From Enterovirga rhinocerotis (lineage in GTDB: Bacteria > Pseudomonadota > Alphaproteobacteria > Rhizobiales > Beijerinckiaceae): a stretch of 64,000 nucleotides of DNA. The position numbers and the translations under genes are program-made. How positions within the stretch are numbered: position 1 is the first letter of the stretch; each line of letters opens with the position of its first letter. Under the pieces are notes generated by a model, which made no database searches, was not told the origin of the DNA, and worked only from the letters and a program-made list of their open reading frames with translations. Where the stretch lies: assembly GCF_004363955.1 (NCBI RefSeq), contig NZ_SNZR01000011.1:248001-312000 (forward strand), read 5' to 3'. Shown here one piece after another: positions 1 through 8,258 of the stretch.

Positions 1-599
1 ATCGCGTAGTTGTTGTTGATCGAGGCGGCGTCGACGTCGTCGAGCGCGCGGGCGAGCTGGGCGGCATCGAGTTCGACGAAGCGGAACCGTTTCGGATTCT
101 CGGCGATGTCGGCGAGGGTCGAAGCCGTGTTGCTCGGGTCCTTCAGCTTGATGACGCCGTTGGCGTCGAGGATCTGAAGCGAGCGGGCGCCGTTCGACGG
201 GTCGTTCTGGATGGCGATGGTCGCGCCGGCCGGCAGATCCGCGATCCGCTTGTACTTCTTGGAATAGATGCCCTGCGGCGAAGCCGTGGTGGTGGCGACC
301 TTCACGAGCTTCCAGCCGGTCTTCGCGATCTGGTTCTTGAGATAGGGCTCGTGCTGGAAGGAATTCGCGTCGAGATCGCCCGCGGCCAGGGCCTGGTTCG
401 GGACGACGTAGTCGGTGAATTCGATCACCGTGATGTCGAGCCCGCGCTCGGCGGCGACCTTCTTCACGGCCGCGAGGACCTCGGCATGGGGGCCAGCCGT
501 GACGCCGACCTTGATCGACTGCTTCTGGGCGAGGGCGCGAGACGAGATCGAGGCGGCCATCGCCGCGCCGAGGACGGCGCGCCGGGAGAGACGAGGCAT
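1..599 (-). CDS. metQ: MetQ/NlpA-family methionine-binding protein of an ABC importer (3' end cut by window)
   Basis: Periplasmic substrate-binding component of a MetNIQ-type D/L-methionine importer. The visible 199 codons start with an export signal (MPRLSRRAVLGAA, cleavage near ALA-Q) followed by typical NlpA/MetQ features: KVGVTAGPHAEVL, an NSFQHEPYL segment, and IAIQNDPSNGARSL. The twin arginine before a short hydrophobic stretch could be Tat or Sec; I see no lipobox Cys. The start at 599 is supported by an AAAGGAG six bases upstream. It follows metI after 34 bp on the same strand, as in a metNIQ operon. The C-terminus lies outside the window. Family assignment is secure; substrate is by homology. 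Confidence 0.93.
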   Translation of the reverse strand, partial: MPRLSRRAVLGAAMAASISSRALAQKQSIKVGVTAGPHAEVLAAVKKVAAERGLDITVIEFTDYVVPNQALAAGDLDANSFQHEPYLKNQIAKTGWKLVKVATTTASPQGIYSKKYKRIADLPAGATIAIQNDPSNGARSLQILDANGVIKLKDPSNTASTLADIAENPKRFRFVELDAAQLARALDDVDAASINNNYA

Positions 600-633
600 G
601 GGAGGCTCCTTTCAGAGCAACGAGGGGGAGGGT

Positions 634-1299
634 TCAGGCCTGCCGCAGGCGCTTATTCAGGCGGCGGGAGAGCCAGTCCCCGGTGCTCTGGACGAGCTGG
701 ACGAGGACGATGAGCACGACGACCACGACGGCCATCACGTCGGGCATGAAGCGCTGGTAGCCGTAGCGGATGCCGAGATCGCCGAGCCCGCCGCCGCCGA
801 CGGCGCCGACCATGGCCGAGTAGCCGAGGAGGCTGACGACCGCGAGGGTGAGGGACAGGACGATCGCGGGCAGCGCCTCGGGGATCAGGACCTTGCGCAC
901 GATCTGCAGCGGCGTCGCGCCCATCGCGCGCGCGGCCTCGACGAGGCCCTGATCGACCTCGCGGATCGCGCCTTCGATCAGCCGCGCGATGAAGGGTGCC
1001 GCGGCGATGGTGAGCGGCACGATCGCCGCCTTCGTCCCGATCGAGGTGCCGACGAGCAGCCGCGTGAACGGAATGATCGCGACGACGAGGATGATGAAGG
1101 GCGTGGAGCGGGCCGCGTTCACGACGAAGCCGACCGTCTTGTTCACCCAGGGGGCCGCGAACAGCTCGCCCTTGCCGCTGGTCGCCAGGAACACGCCGAG
1201 CGGCAGGCCGAGAAGCGTCGCGATGGAGGCGGCCACCGCCACCATCCAGAGCGTGTCGAGCGTCGCCTCGGCGATGAGGCGGATGATTTCAGGAGACAT
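634..1299 (-). CDS. metI: MetI-type ABC transporter permease
   Basis: Inner-membrane permease of the methionine importer, 221 aa, the normal length for MetI. It begins MSPEIIRLIAEATLDTLWMV and has about five hydrophobic helices. The coupling loop containing EAARAMGATPLQIV (EAA motif) contacts the MetN ATPase, and the GYSAMVGAVGGGGLGDL segment typical of MetI follows. Its first 11 bases overlap the end of metN, implying translational coupling. Downstream is metQ. Identity is clear from motif set plus neighbours. Confidence 0.95.
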   Translation of the reverse strand: MSPEIIRLIAEATLDTLWMVAVAASIATLLGLPLGVFLATSGKGELFAAPWVNKTVGFVVNAARSTPFIILVVAIIPFTRLLVGTSIGTKAAIVPLTIAAAPFIARLIEGAIREVDQGLVEAARAMGATPLQIVRKVLIPEALPAIVLSLTLAVVSLLGYSAMVGAVGGGGLGDLGIRYGYQRFMPDVMAVVVVVLIVLVQLVQSTGDWLSRRLNKRLRQA

Positions 1300-2392
1300 G
1301 GCCGATCACCTCCGCATCGAGGTCGCGTGACGTGAGGAAGGACAGGACGCGCTCGATCGTCGGCGCATCAGCCTTGAGGCCGACGACGAGCGTGCCGAAG
1401 GGGCGCCCGGCGATCTCGTCGACGGATCCCGACAGGATGTTCACGTCGAGGCCGAAATCGCGGGTGAGCTGGGAGACCACCGGATCGGTGGCATGGCGGC
1501 CGCGGAAGAGGATGCGGATCGCCGTCTCGGAGCCGGGGCTCGCATCCGGCCGGAGCCGTTCGCGCAGAAAGGGCGGCAGGGCATGGCCGGTCTCGGACGA
1601 GAGGAACGAGCGCGTGGTCGGATGCCGGGGCCGCGTGAAGACGTCGAAGACCTCCCCGTGCTCGACGACGCGTCCGCCGTCGAGGACCGCCACCTCCTTC
1701 GCCACCGCCCGGATGACCGACATCTCGTGGGTGATGAGGAGGATGGTCAGCCCGAGCTCCTTGTTGATCGACGACAGGAGGTCGAGGATTGAGCGCGTCG
1801 TCTCGGGATCGAGCGCGGAGGTCGCCTCGTCCGACAGGAGGACCTTGGGCTGCGTCGCGAGAGCGCGTGCGATGCCGACACGCTGCTTCTGGCCGCCGGA
1901 CAACTCGGCGGGATAGCGGTTCCGCTTGTCCGCGAGGCCGACCAGTTCGAGGAGCGGCCCGACGCGGGACTGGATGGTGGCCTGCGGGACCCCGCCGATC
2001 TCCAGTGGCAGCGCGACGTTGTCGTAGGCGGTACGCGAGGACAGCAGGTTGAAATGCTGGAAGATCATGCCGACGCGCCGACGCACGTCCCGCAATCCCG
2101 CTTCGTCGAGGGCGGACACCTCCGTCCCGTCGACGACGACGCGGCCGCCCGTCGGTTTCTCGAGGCCGTTGACCAGCCTGATCAGCGTCGACTTGCCGGC
2201 GCCGCTGCGCCCGATCACGCCGAGGATGGAGCCTGCCGGCACCGCCAGATCGAGATCGGCGAGCGCGGGGACCGCGGCCCCTCCGCCGCGAGCCGGAAAG
2301 GTCTTCGACACGGCCTCGAAACGGATCGCCGCATCGGAGGCTTGGACCGGAACGGCTTCCGAGAACTGTTGCGCTGTGTAGGGTTTACTCAT
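1289..2392 (-). CDS. metN: MetN methionine ABC transporter ATP-binding protein
   Basis: Cytoplasmic ATPase that powers methionine import. It has Walker A (GRSGAGKST), signature LSGGQKQRVGIARAL, Walker B (VLLSDEATSALD) and the switch His (LLITHE). The C-terminal part carries the NIL/ACT-like domain (FGTLVVGLKADAPTIERVLSFL) that lets methionine inhibit transport in known MetN proteins. I chose the ATG at 2392 (MSKPYTAQQF, 367 aa); an ATG at 2437 would add 15 residues, but neither has a good ribosome-binding site and the upstream ATG lies between the arms of a palindrome. First gene of the metNIQ unit, overlapping metI. Confidence 0.93.
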   Translation of the reverse strand: MSKPYTAQQFSEAVPVQASDAAIRFEAVSKTFPARGGGAAVPALADLDLAVPAGSILGVIGRSGAGKSTLIRLVNGLEKPTGGRVVVDGTEVSALDEAGLRDVRRRVGMIFQHFNLLSSRTAYDNVALPLEIGGVPQATIQSRVGPLLELVGLADKRNRYPAELSGGQKQRVGIARALATQPKVLLSDEATSALDPETTRSILDLLSSINKELGLTILLITHEMSVIRAVAKEVAVLDGGRVVEHGEVFDVFTRPRHPTTRSFLSSETGHALPPFLRERLRPDASPGSETAIRILFRGRHATDPVVSQLTRDFGLDVNILSGSVDEIAGRPFGTLVVGLKADAPTIERVLSFLTSRDLDAEVIGHVS

Positions 2393-2755
2393 CGCGGCGG
2401 TCGGGTGTCCGAAGGTTGCTTGGATGATCGATGACATACGATGCCATCGATCATGCTGCGTTGCAACGGATCGTTCGATTAAAAGAACGACGCGATGGGG
2501 CGGATCGTTCTTTTTTTGAGTTGCCAGTGGGGATGTTTTTCCTTCCTGGCGTCGATTGCATTGAATCGGCAGGGTCGGACGCAGCGTTTCGTTCGGTATG
2601 GAGAACGAGCTGTAGAGGCGGTCCGGCGGGGACGGAAAGACTACCGCCTGGACGTTATTCAGCCGCCACAGCAGATGCGGCTATGGCGGGAGCATGAGGC
2701 GCGTCGCCGCTCGGCTCGCCCTTGGCCCTGGCGCGGCCGGCGGCCTTCCGGTCGC
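2393..2755. other. Intergenic stretch between metN and the FAD/NAD gene
   Basis: About 360 bases without a convincing gene. The part nearest metN holds the palindromes described separately (2424-2514) and T/A-rich bases near 2505-2560 that stand out from the GC-rich surroundings and could carry the metN promoter. In 2560-2755 I see no recognisable element. Short open frames here lack ribosome-binding sites and family likeness. Confidence 0.5.
2424..2514 (-). promoter_or_regulatory. Leader upstream of metN with competing hairpins
   Basis: Three linked inverted or direct repeats lie just 5' of metN. ATGATCGATG (2424-2433) pairs with CATCGATCAT (2445-2454), ten perfect base pairs. AAAAGAACGA (2481-2490) pairs with TCGTTCTTTT (2505-2514), ten perfect pairs. 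CGGATCGTTC occurs twice directly (2467-2476 and 2501-2510), so the GAACGA at 2485-2490 can pair with either copy and the two hairpins exclude each other. This looks like an attenuator-type leader or tandem operators; the outer hairpin with its T-run could also end transcription on either strand. No match to a SAM riboswitch class was recognised. Confidence 0.45.
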
Positions 2756-4138
2756 CTAGGAGGGCGACGCCAGGCGGGCGCCGATGCTGTCGGCGACCCG
2801 TTCCGCATCGCGGCGGATATCGGGGACGGCGGAGCATTCCCACAGAGAGCCCCTGACGATCGGGCCGACGGCCCAAAGCGCTTCGCTCGGTGCCCCGTTC
2901 CGGCCGATCGCCTGAAACGCGCCGTCCGCCTCGATGCCGAGACCATGCGGATCGGACCGGATCAGTCCGGCTTCCTCGAGGGATGTGAGCAGCGGATCTC
3001 CGCACGAGGCGGCCGGCGGCGAGCCGGTGGCGAGGATCACCCGCTGAGCGGCGAGCCGCTCGGTCCTGCCGGTCCCGCGCGGCTGCCAGTCGATCGCGAC
3101 GCCATCCTCCAGCACGTCCATCGCGGCGATCCGGCCGGCGGCGGCGGTCAGATAGCCCTCCGCGACGAGTTGCCGGAACCGGCTGTCGACAGGAGGCGCC
3201 ATCCTGTGGCGGTGGACGTCCCACCAGGGCCGCAGATGCCGCAGGAAGCGCGCCTGCTCCGACACCGACAGCCGCTGCCAGGCCGCCGAGGTCACGGGCC
3301 GCATCGCATCGATGACGCTCTGCCATGGCGCGCCTGCCTCGGCCGCCGCGCGAACGTCCCGTCTCATCGCGTGCAGCATCCGGCTCAGCGGGGCTTCCGC
3401 CAGCGGATCGAACTGGGCGAGCTTCCACGGGCCTGCCGGCACGTGGGCGCCGGGCACCAGCCCGCGGCGGGAGATCGCAAGAACCGGCCCGGGGAAGCCC
3501 GATGCCGACAGGCTGAGCGCGATGTCGACCATCGTCAGGCCGGTGCCGACGATCACGACCGGCCGCCCCGGCTCGAGCCCCTCCGTGAAGCGAGCCGACC
3601 AGGGGTCGCGGACCAGACGCGACGGCGTCTCGTCGGCGCGCTCGGCGAGGTTGCCGAGCGCCAGAACCGCTCCTGCGATCTCATGGGTCCGCCCGCACGC
3701 CAGATGGAGGATGTAGCCGCCCGCCGGCCGCTTCTCGAGCCGCACGACCTCGTCCGGGACGATCCGGAAGCGGGCCGCGCCGTCTCGCGTCGAGAGCGGC
3801 TCCTGGACGAGGCTCGTCAGATAACGCCCGTAGAGCACGCGGGACACAAAGGTGCCGACGGGCGTGCGATGAACATGGCGTGGCGGGATGTCCCCGAGAC
3901 CTTCCAGCCAGGCGGCGAAATGGTTTGGCTCGGCGGAGAACGCGCTCATGTTCTCGGCCCGCACATTGAGGAGATGGACCGGATCGTCCGTCGAATAGGC
4001 GGCGCCGCGCGCGAAGGTCGGGCCTCGCTCGCAGAGGAGGATGCGGCGCCCTCCGACGCGGTCCAGCAGGTGGCGGGCCGTCATCGTGCCGGAGAAGCCG
4101 GCCCCGATCACGGCGATCGGCCTCATGTCGTCGTTCAT
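2756..4138 (-). CDS. FAD/NAD(P)-binding protein, COG4529/YdhS-like
   Basis: Predicted flavoprotein of 460 aa. The N-terminus has a Rossmann FAD site (VIGAGFSGTMTARHLL), followed by the family-typical HLLNVRAENMSAF, a second dinucleotide motif (VIVGTGLTMVDIALSLSASG) and a late ATG motif (VILATGSPPAAS). This is the NAD_binding_9 / COG4529 group, whose substrates are mostly unknown; some relatives act in siderophore or acyl metabolism. It has its own promoter region, shared with the divergent rhodanese gene. No partner gene hints at the reaction. Family assignment is good, function unassigned. Confidence 0.8.
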   Translation of the reverse strand: MNDDMRPIAVIGAGFSGTMTARHLLDRVGGRRILLCERGPTFARGAAYSTDDPVHLLNVRAENMSAFSAEPNHFAAWLEGLGDIPPRHVHRTPVGTFVSRVLYGRYLTSLVQEPLSTRDGAARFRIVPDEVVRLEKRPAGGYILHLACGRTHEIAGAVLALGNLAERADETPSRLVRDPWSARFTEGLEPGRPVVIVGTGLTMVDIALSLSASGFPGPVLAISRRGLVPGAHVPAGPWKLAQFDPLAEAPLSRMLHAMRRDVRAAAEAGAPWQSVIDAMRPVTSAAWQRLSVSEQARFLRHLRPWWDVHRHRMAPPVDSRFRQLVAEGYLTAAAGRIAAMDVLEDGVAIDWQPRGTGRTERLAAQRVILATGSPPAASCGDPLLTSLEEAGLIRSDPHGLGIEADGAFQAIGRNGAPSEALWAVGPIVRGSLWECSAVPDIRRDAERVADSIGARLASPS

Positions 4139-4394
4139 CCGGCCTCTCGGTTGACGGGGCCGGAGCGCCCCCCTGCCTCGCGCATTGTCGCCAGCGGGAC
4201 GGCACTTCGCAACATCCGGATGGAGGAGCGTGTCACCGCAGGGGGCGACAGACGGAAGGTGGTGAAAACATCTACGCCGGTGCGATGCCGAGACAAAATC
4301 GCCTATCCATGCAACTGTAATAGATATTCTGAACTACTTGATCGCCCGCTTTTCATCGAGACAAGATAAAGATGGAAAATGGGGTAGAGAGATC
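4139..4394. other. Divergent intergenic region, likely promoters
   Basis: 256 bases between the FAD/NAD gene (leftward) and the rhodanese gene (rightward). The right half (about 4260-4390) is clearly less GC-rich than the rest of the window and probably carries the rhodanese-yeeE promoter. No convincing operator or known sigma motif was identified. Confidence 0.45.
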
Positions 4395-5432
4395 ATGGAA
4401 AGTCTTGGTCGGGGTTCGGGTGGTTCTGTGGTTGCCGTGCGGCCGGCCAAACGCGAAGCGTCGCCGCGCCGCCGGCTCGCGGCCATGGCGGCTCTCACCG
4501 TCTCGTTCCTCGTCATGGGCTCGATCGTCGCCGTCCAGCCCGTTTCGGCTCAGGCTCCGGCGCCCGCCGCAGCCCCGGCGGCCGCCGGGGCGCTCGTGAC
4601 CACGGACTGGCTCGAGAAGAACCTCGAATCCCCGAAGCTGCGGATCGTCGAGGTCTCGGTCGAGCCCGGCCTGTTCGAGCGGGGCCACATCCCCGGTGCC
4701 CAGAACGTCGTCTGGCACACGGATCTCGTCGAGACGGTCGATCGCGACATCGCGCGGCCCGAGAAGTTCCAGGCGCTCGCGCGCCGGCTCGGCATCGACA
4801 AGGACACGACGGTGGTCCTCTACGGCGACAACAACAACTGGTTCGCCGCCTGGGGCGCCTGGGTCTTCGCGCAATACGGCCTCATCGACAACGTCAAGTT
4901 GCTCGATGGCGGCCGCAAGAAGTGGGAGGCCGAGAAGCGCCCGCTCGACACGCGCACCGCCGAGGTGAAGCCCTCGCAATTCGTCGCGCAGGGCACGACC
5001 GCCCTTCGCGCCCGGCTTGCCGATGTCGTCGCCGTGGCCAAGGGCGAGCGCAAGGCGAAGATCCTCGACATCCGCTCGCCGGACGAATTCTCGGGCAAGA
5101 TCATCGCCCCGGCCGGCTTCCAGGAACTCGCCATCCGCGCCGGCCACATCCCGACCTCGGTCAATGTGCCGTGGGGGCGGGCGGTGAATGCCGACGGGAC
5201 CTTCAAGCCCGTGGCCGATCTCAAGAAGATCTATGCCGATGTCGGCGTCGACGGCAGCCAGCCCATCATCACGACCTGCCGCATCGGCGAGCGCTCCAGC
5301 CACACCTGGTTCCTTTTGACCCGCCTCCTCGGCTACCAGGCCGCCAATTACGACGGCTCCTGGACCGAATACGGCAACACGGTCGGCGTGCCGATCGCGA
5401 ACCTCTCGGGCTCGGTGTGGGGCGGCAAGTAA
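4395..5432 (+). CDS. Exported two-domain rhodanese (thiosulfate sulfurtransferase)
   Basis: Sulfurtransferase of 345 aa that moves sulfane sulfur from thiosulfate or mercaptopyruvate to a thiophilic acceptor. The N-terminus is an export signal with a basic, arginine-rich region, a hydrophobic core and a cut near VSAQA, so it should act in the periplasm. Two rhodanese domains follow; the second has the active loop CRIGERS with catalytic Cys295, the thiosulfate-type loop. The ATG at 4395 was preferred over 4338 because a GAGAG lies just upstream. One base separates its stop from the yeeE-like gene, so the two are almost certainly co-transcribed and act in the same sulfur route. Confidence 0.88.
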   Translation: MESLGRGSGGSVVAVRPAKREASPRRRLAAMAALTVSFLVMGSIVAVQPVSAQAPAPAAAPAAAGALVTTDWLEKNLESPKLRIVEVSVEPGLFERGHIPGAQNVVWHTDLVETVDRDIARPEKFQALARRLGIDKDTTVVLYGDNNNWFAAWGAWVFAQYGLIDNVKLLDGGRKKWEAEKRPLDTRTAEVKPSQFVAQGTTALRARLADVVAVAKGERKAKILDIRSPDEFSGKIIAPAGFQELAIRAGHIPTSVNVPWGRAVNADGTFKPVADLKKIYADVGVDGSQPIITTCRIGERSSHTWFLLTRLLGYQAANYDGSWTEYGNTVGVPIANLSGSVWGGK

Positions 5433-5433
5433 G

Positions 5434-6657
5434 GTGGCAGCATCGCTCGCGGAGCCGGACCTCGGGGCCGGCTCGTCGCAGTCACCGCTCCTCAGGGCCG
5501 CCATCGCGGCCCTGATCGCGTTCGGGCTCCTCGCCGGCGTGTGGGCGCTCTCCGCGGGGCCGGGCGGCTCGAAGCTCGCGCTGTCGCTCGCCTTCGGCGG
5601 GCTCTTCGGCTTCGCGTTGCAGCGCTCGCGGTTCTGCTTCGCCTGCCACTGGCGCGATCTCCTCGACAAGCGCGATCCGCGCGGCGTCCTCGCGATCATC
5701 CTCTCGCTCGCGGTTGGGATCGCGGGCACGACGGTCGTCATCGGGGCCTGGCTCCCGGACCCCTCCGGAACGCGGCTCCCGCCCGATGCGCATATCGGCC
5801 CCGTGAGCTGGGTCCTCGTCGCCGCGGGTCTCGCCTTCGGAGCGGGAATGGCGATCTCGGGATCCTGCATCAGCGCGCATCTCTACCGGCTCGGCGAAGG
5901 CTCACCGACCGCGCCCTTCGCCCTCCTCGGCACGGCGATCGGCTTCGCGGTCGGGTTCTGGAGCTGGAACCCGCTTTATCTCGCGACCCTCTCGGACGCC
6001 CCGGTCGTCTGGCTTCCCCGCCATCTCGGCTATGGCGGGGCGCTGCTGCTCGGTCTCGCCATCCTCGCCGGGCTCGCCCTTCTGCTGCTGGCGAGACGCC
6101 CGACGGACGTCGCTCGCCCGCCCGTTCCTGCGCCCGATCCGCTGAGGGCGGTGTTCGTCGAGCGCTGGCCGGCCTGGACGGGAGGCCTCGCCATCGGTGC
6201 GCTCGCGACGATGGCCTATCTGCGCATCGGGCCTCTCGGCGTGACGGCCGAGATCGGCTCGCGCACGCGGCAGGCGGCGGCCGCCCTGGAGCTTCTCCCG
6301 CAGCGTCTCGAGGGGCTCGACACCTTTCGCGGCTGCGCGACGGCCGTCCGGGATGCCCTGCTGACGCCGAACGGTCTGTTCGTGGCGGGCCTCGTCCTCG
6401 CCTCGCTCGCCGGAGCGCTCGCGGCCGGGCAGTTCCGCCCGGAACTCCCACGCGCCGGTCACGTCGTCCGCGGTATCGTCGGGGGCGTGCTGCTCGGCTG
6501 GGGGGCGATGGTCGGGCTCGGCTGCTCGATCGGCACCCTCCTGTCCGGCATCTCGGCCGGGGCCCTGTCCGGCTGGGTGTTCGCCGTGGCCATGTTCGCC
6601 GGCGCCTCCGTCACGACGGCGCTCGGGCGGCGCGCGCGGCTCCTGCCGGGGCCGTGA
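5434..6657 (+). CDS. YeeE/YedE-family (TsuA-like) thiosulfate importer
   Basis: Inner-membrane protein of 407 aa with a GTG start, built almost wholly from hydrophobic helices. It has the family's internal repeat and conserved cysteines: Cys68/Cys71 in FCFACHWRD, Cys145 in GSCISAHLYRLG, and Cys364 in GLGCSIGTLLSG. In characterised TsuA proteins such cysteines pass thiosulfate through the membrane by S-S interactions. Pairing with an exported rhodanese directly upstream supports thiosulfate or sulfane-sulfur uptake. It could also bring in selenium-type or other sulfur compounds, as some YedE relatives do. Confidence 0.85.
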   Translation: MAASLAEPDLGAGSSQSPLLRAAIAALIAFGLLAGVWALSAGPGGSKLALSLAFGGLFGFALQRSRFCFACHWRDLLDKRDPRGVLAIILSLAVGIAGTTVVIGAWLPDPSGTRLPPDAHIGPVSWVLVAAGLAFGAGMAISGSCISAHLYRLGEGSPTAPFALLGTAIGFAVGFWSWNPLYLATLSDAPVVWLPRHLGYGGALLLGLAILAGLALLLLARRPTDVARPPVPAPDPLRAVFVERWPAWTGGLAIGALATMAYLRIGPLGVTAEIGSRTRQAAAALELLPQRLEGLDTFRGCATAVRDALLTPNGLFVAGLVLASLAGALAAGQFRPELPRAGHVVRGIVGGVLLGWGAMVGLGCSIGTLLSGISAGALSGWVFAVAMFAGASVTTALGRRARLLPGP

Positions 6658-6684
6658 CGGGACGACGGTCGTCCGGGCGCCGGA

Positions 6685-7887
6685 TCAGCCCGCCGGCGCC
6701 GGCTCTCCGCGCCAGACCGCCCGCCAGACGGGGTAGGTCGCGATGATCGTGGCGGCGCCCAGGACACCGAAGGCGATGACGGCGCCCGGTGCGCCGATCG
6801 CTCGCGCCACGGCGCCGATGAGCAGCAGGCCCATGGGCGCGACGCCGATGCAGACCGACAGGAGCCCGAGGACGGAGCCGCGTAGCGGTGGCGGCGTCGC
6901 CGTCAGGACGAGCGTCGCCTGCATGACGCTGAAGCCGGCGGCGCCGATCCCCACGGCGACGAGGGCCGCCCCCGCGGATATCGGCTCGACCGTCATCGCG
7001 AACACGGCCATCAGGGCTGGATAGATCACCGCGCCCCCGACGAACATCGGCCCGAACCAGCGCTGCGGGGCCAAAGTTCCGATGAACAGGGCCCCCGCCA
7101 GAGTTCCGACGCCATCGGCGCTGCTGAGGATGCCGACCCATTCCGGCGACAGATGCAGCGCGCTCTCGCCGATCACCGGGATGAGGCTGATCGTCGGCCA
7201 GCAGAACAGGTTGAACAGGAAGGTGATCGCGAAGATGCCGCGCAACTGGTCGTTCGAGCAGGCTTCCCGCCAGCCGTCGGCGACCTGTCGGAGGATGTTC
7301 GCCGAGGCGCCGTCACGCGGTTCGTTCCGGTATGTCACGCGGAAGGCCGCGACGAGGCCCAGGAGGTAGATGAGCGCGCCGCAGAAAAAGACCCCCTCGA
7401 TGCCCCATTGCACCAGGAGAAGGCCGCCGAGCGAGGGTCCGAGCACGCGGCTTGCGTTGTTGCTGCCGACATCCACGGCCATCGCGGCGCCGAGCCGCGC
7501 CCGTCCGACGACCTGGCTCATCAGGTTGCGGCGGACCGGATTGTCGCTGCACCAGGCGATCCCGTTGACGAAGCTGGCGGCGCCGAGATGCCAGATCTCG
7601 AGCCGCCCGGCGGCTGCCAGAAGGCCGATCCCGAGCGATGTCGCGAGCGAGATCAGCAGGATGAGCAGGAGGGCGGACCGGCGCTCGATCCGGTCCGACC
7701 AGGCGCCGAGGAACGCGCCGAACAGAGCCATCGGAAGAACGCGCCACATCATCATGATGGCGACGATCAGCTCCGATCCGGTCTGCTGATAGACGAAGAC
7801 GCTGATCGCCAGCACCTCGATCCAACGGACCGTGAATGTCGCGAGGCCGGCGACCCAGAGTCTCACGAAATCGGGCTGACTGAACAC
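6685..7887 (-). CDS. MFS transporter, EntS-like (MFS_3) exporter group
   Basis: Major facilitator of about 400 aa and 12 hydrophobic helices. It begins FSQPDFVRLWVAGLATFTVRW and has the loop motif GAWSDRIERRSALL between helices 2 and 3. The layout matches the MFS_3 group that includes the enterobactin exporter EntS and macrolide-type exporters. I placed the start at a GTG at 7887 with CGGAG about ten bases upstream; the frame stays open to 8253, but that N-terminal extension is proline/arginine-rich and unlike the family. It is transcribed away from the Mo-oxidoreductase gene. Substrate unknown. Confidence 0.8.
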   Translation of the reverse strand: MFSQPDFVRLWVAGLATFTVRWIEVLAISVFVYQQTGSELIVAIMMMWRVLPMALFGAFLGAWSDRIERRSALLLILLISLATSLGIGLLAAAGRLEIWHLGAASFVNGIAWCSDNPVRRNLMSQVVGRARLGAAMAVDVGSNNASRVLGPSLGGLLLVQWGIEGVFFCGALIYLLGLVAAFRVTYRNEPRDGASANILRQVADGWREACSNDQLRGIFAITFLFNLFCWPTISLIPVIGESALHLSPEWVGILSSADGVGTLAGALFIGTLAPQRWFGPMFVGGAVIYPALMAVFAMTVEPISAGAALVAVGIGAAGFSVMQATLVLTATPPPLRGSVLGLLSVCIGVAPMGLLLIGAVARAIGAPGAVIAFGVLGAATIIATYPVWRAVWRGEPAPAG

Positions 7888-8258
7888 CGAACCGGGCTCC
7901 GAGCGTGCCCTCGCAGCGCCACCCTCTCCCAAGGCCGACCTCCCGGACGCCGGAGACCTCTCCGGGCTTCGCGTCCAGGCTCGATAGGCGTGGTTCGGCC
8001 TTCGAAAGCAAGACGGTGGAGGATCGCAAACCGTCTCGGCATGGGGGACATGCAAGGCCCGCTGCCCTTCTGCTGGCTCGGTGGCCGAGCTCGCCGATGC
8101 CGGCTCGAGCGCCGTGCCCCCTCCATGCGACGGCGATGCTTTCGGACAAAAGCGCGGGAGGCGATTCCGCCGAGGGCGCAACGGCTCTAAGCTTGCATCC
8201 TCTCCATCTCTGGTCCGACGCCTTGCGTCGGCCTTCCCCGAACGAGGTGACACGGCCG
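7888..8258. other. Divergent intergenic region upstream of MFS and Mo-oxidoreductase genes
   Basis: About 370 bases with open frames on both strands but no conserved-looking protein, ribosome-binding site or riboswitch that I recognise. It should hold the promoters of the two divergent genes. A purine-rich GAGGTGA lies just before the Mo-oxidoreductase ATG. Confidence 0.4.

Noticed and set aside
2424-2514. SAM-II riboswitch in the metN leader
   Set aside because: I could not match the consensus pseudoknot; only the hairpins are supported.
7905-8258. In-frame N-terminal extension of the Mo-oxidoreductase gene
   Set aside because: Low-complexity Pro/Arg/Ser sequence unlike the family; the 4Fe-4S motif is at the proper distance from ATG 8259, which has a ribosome-binding site.
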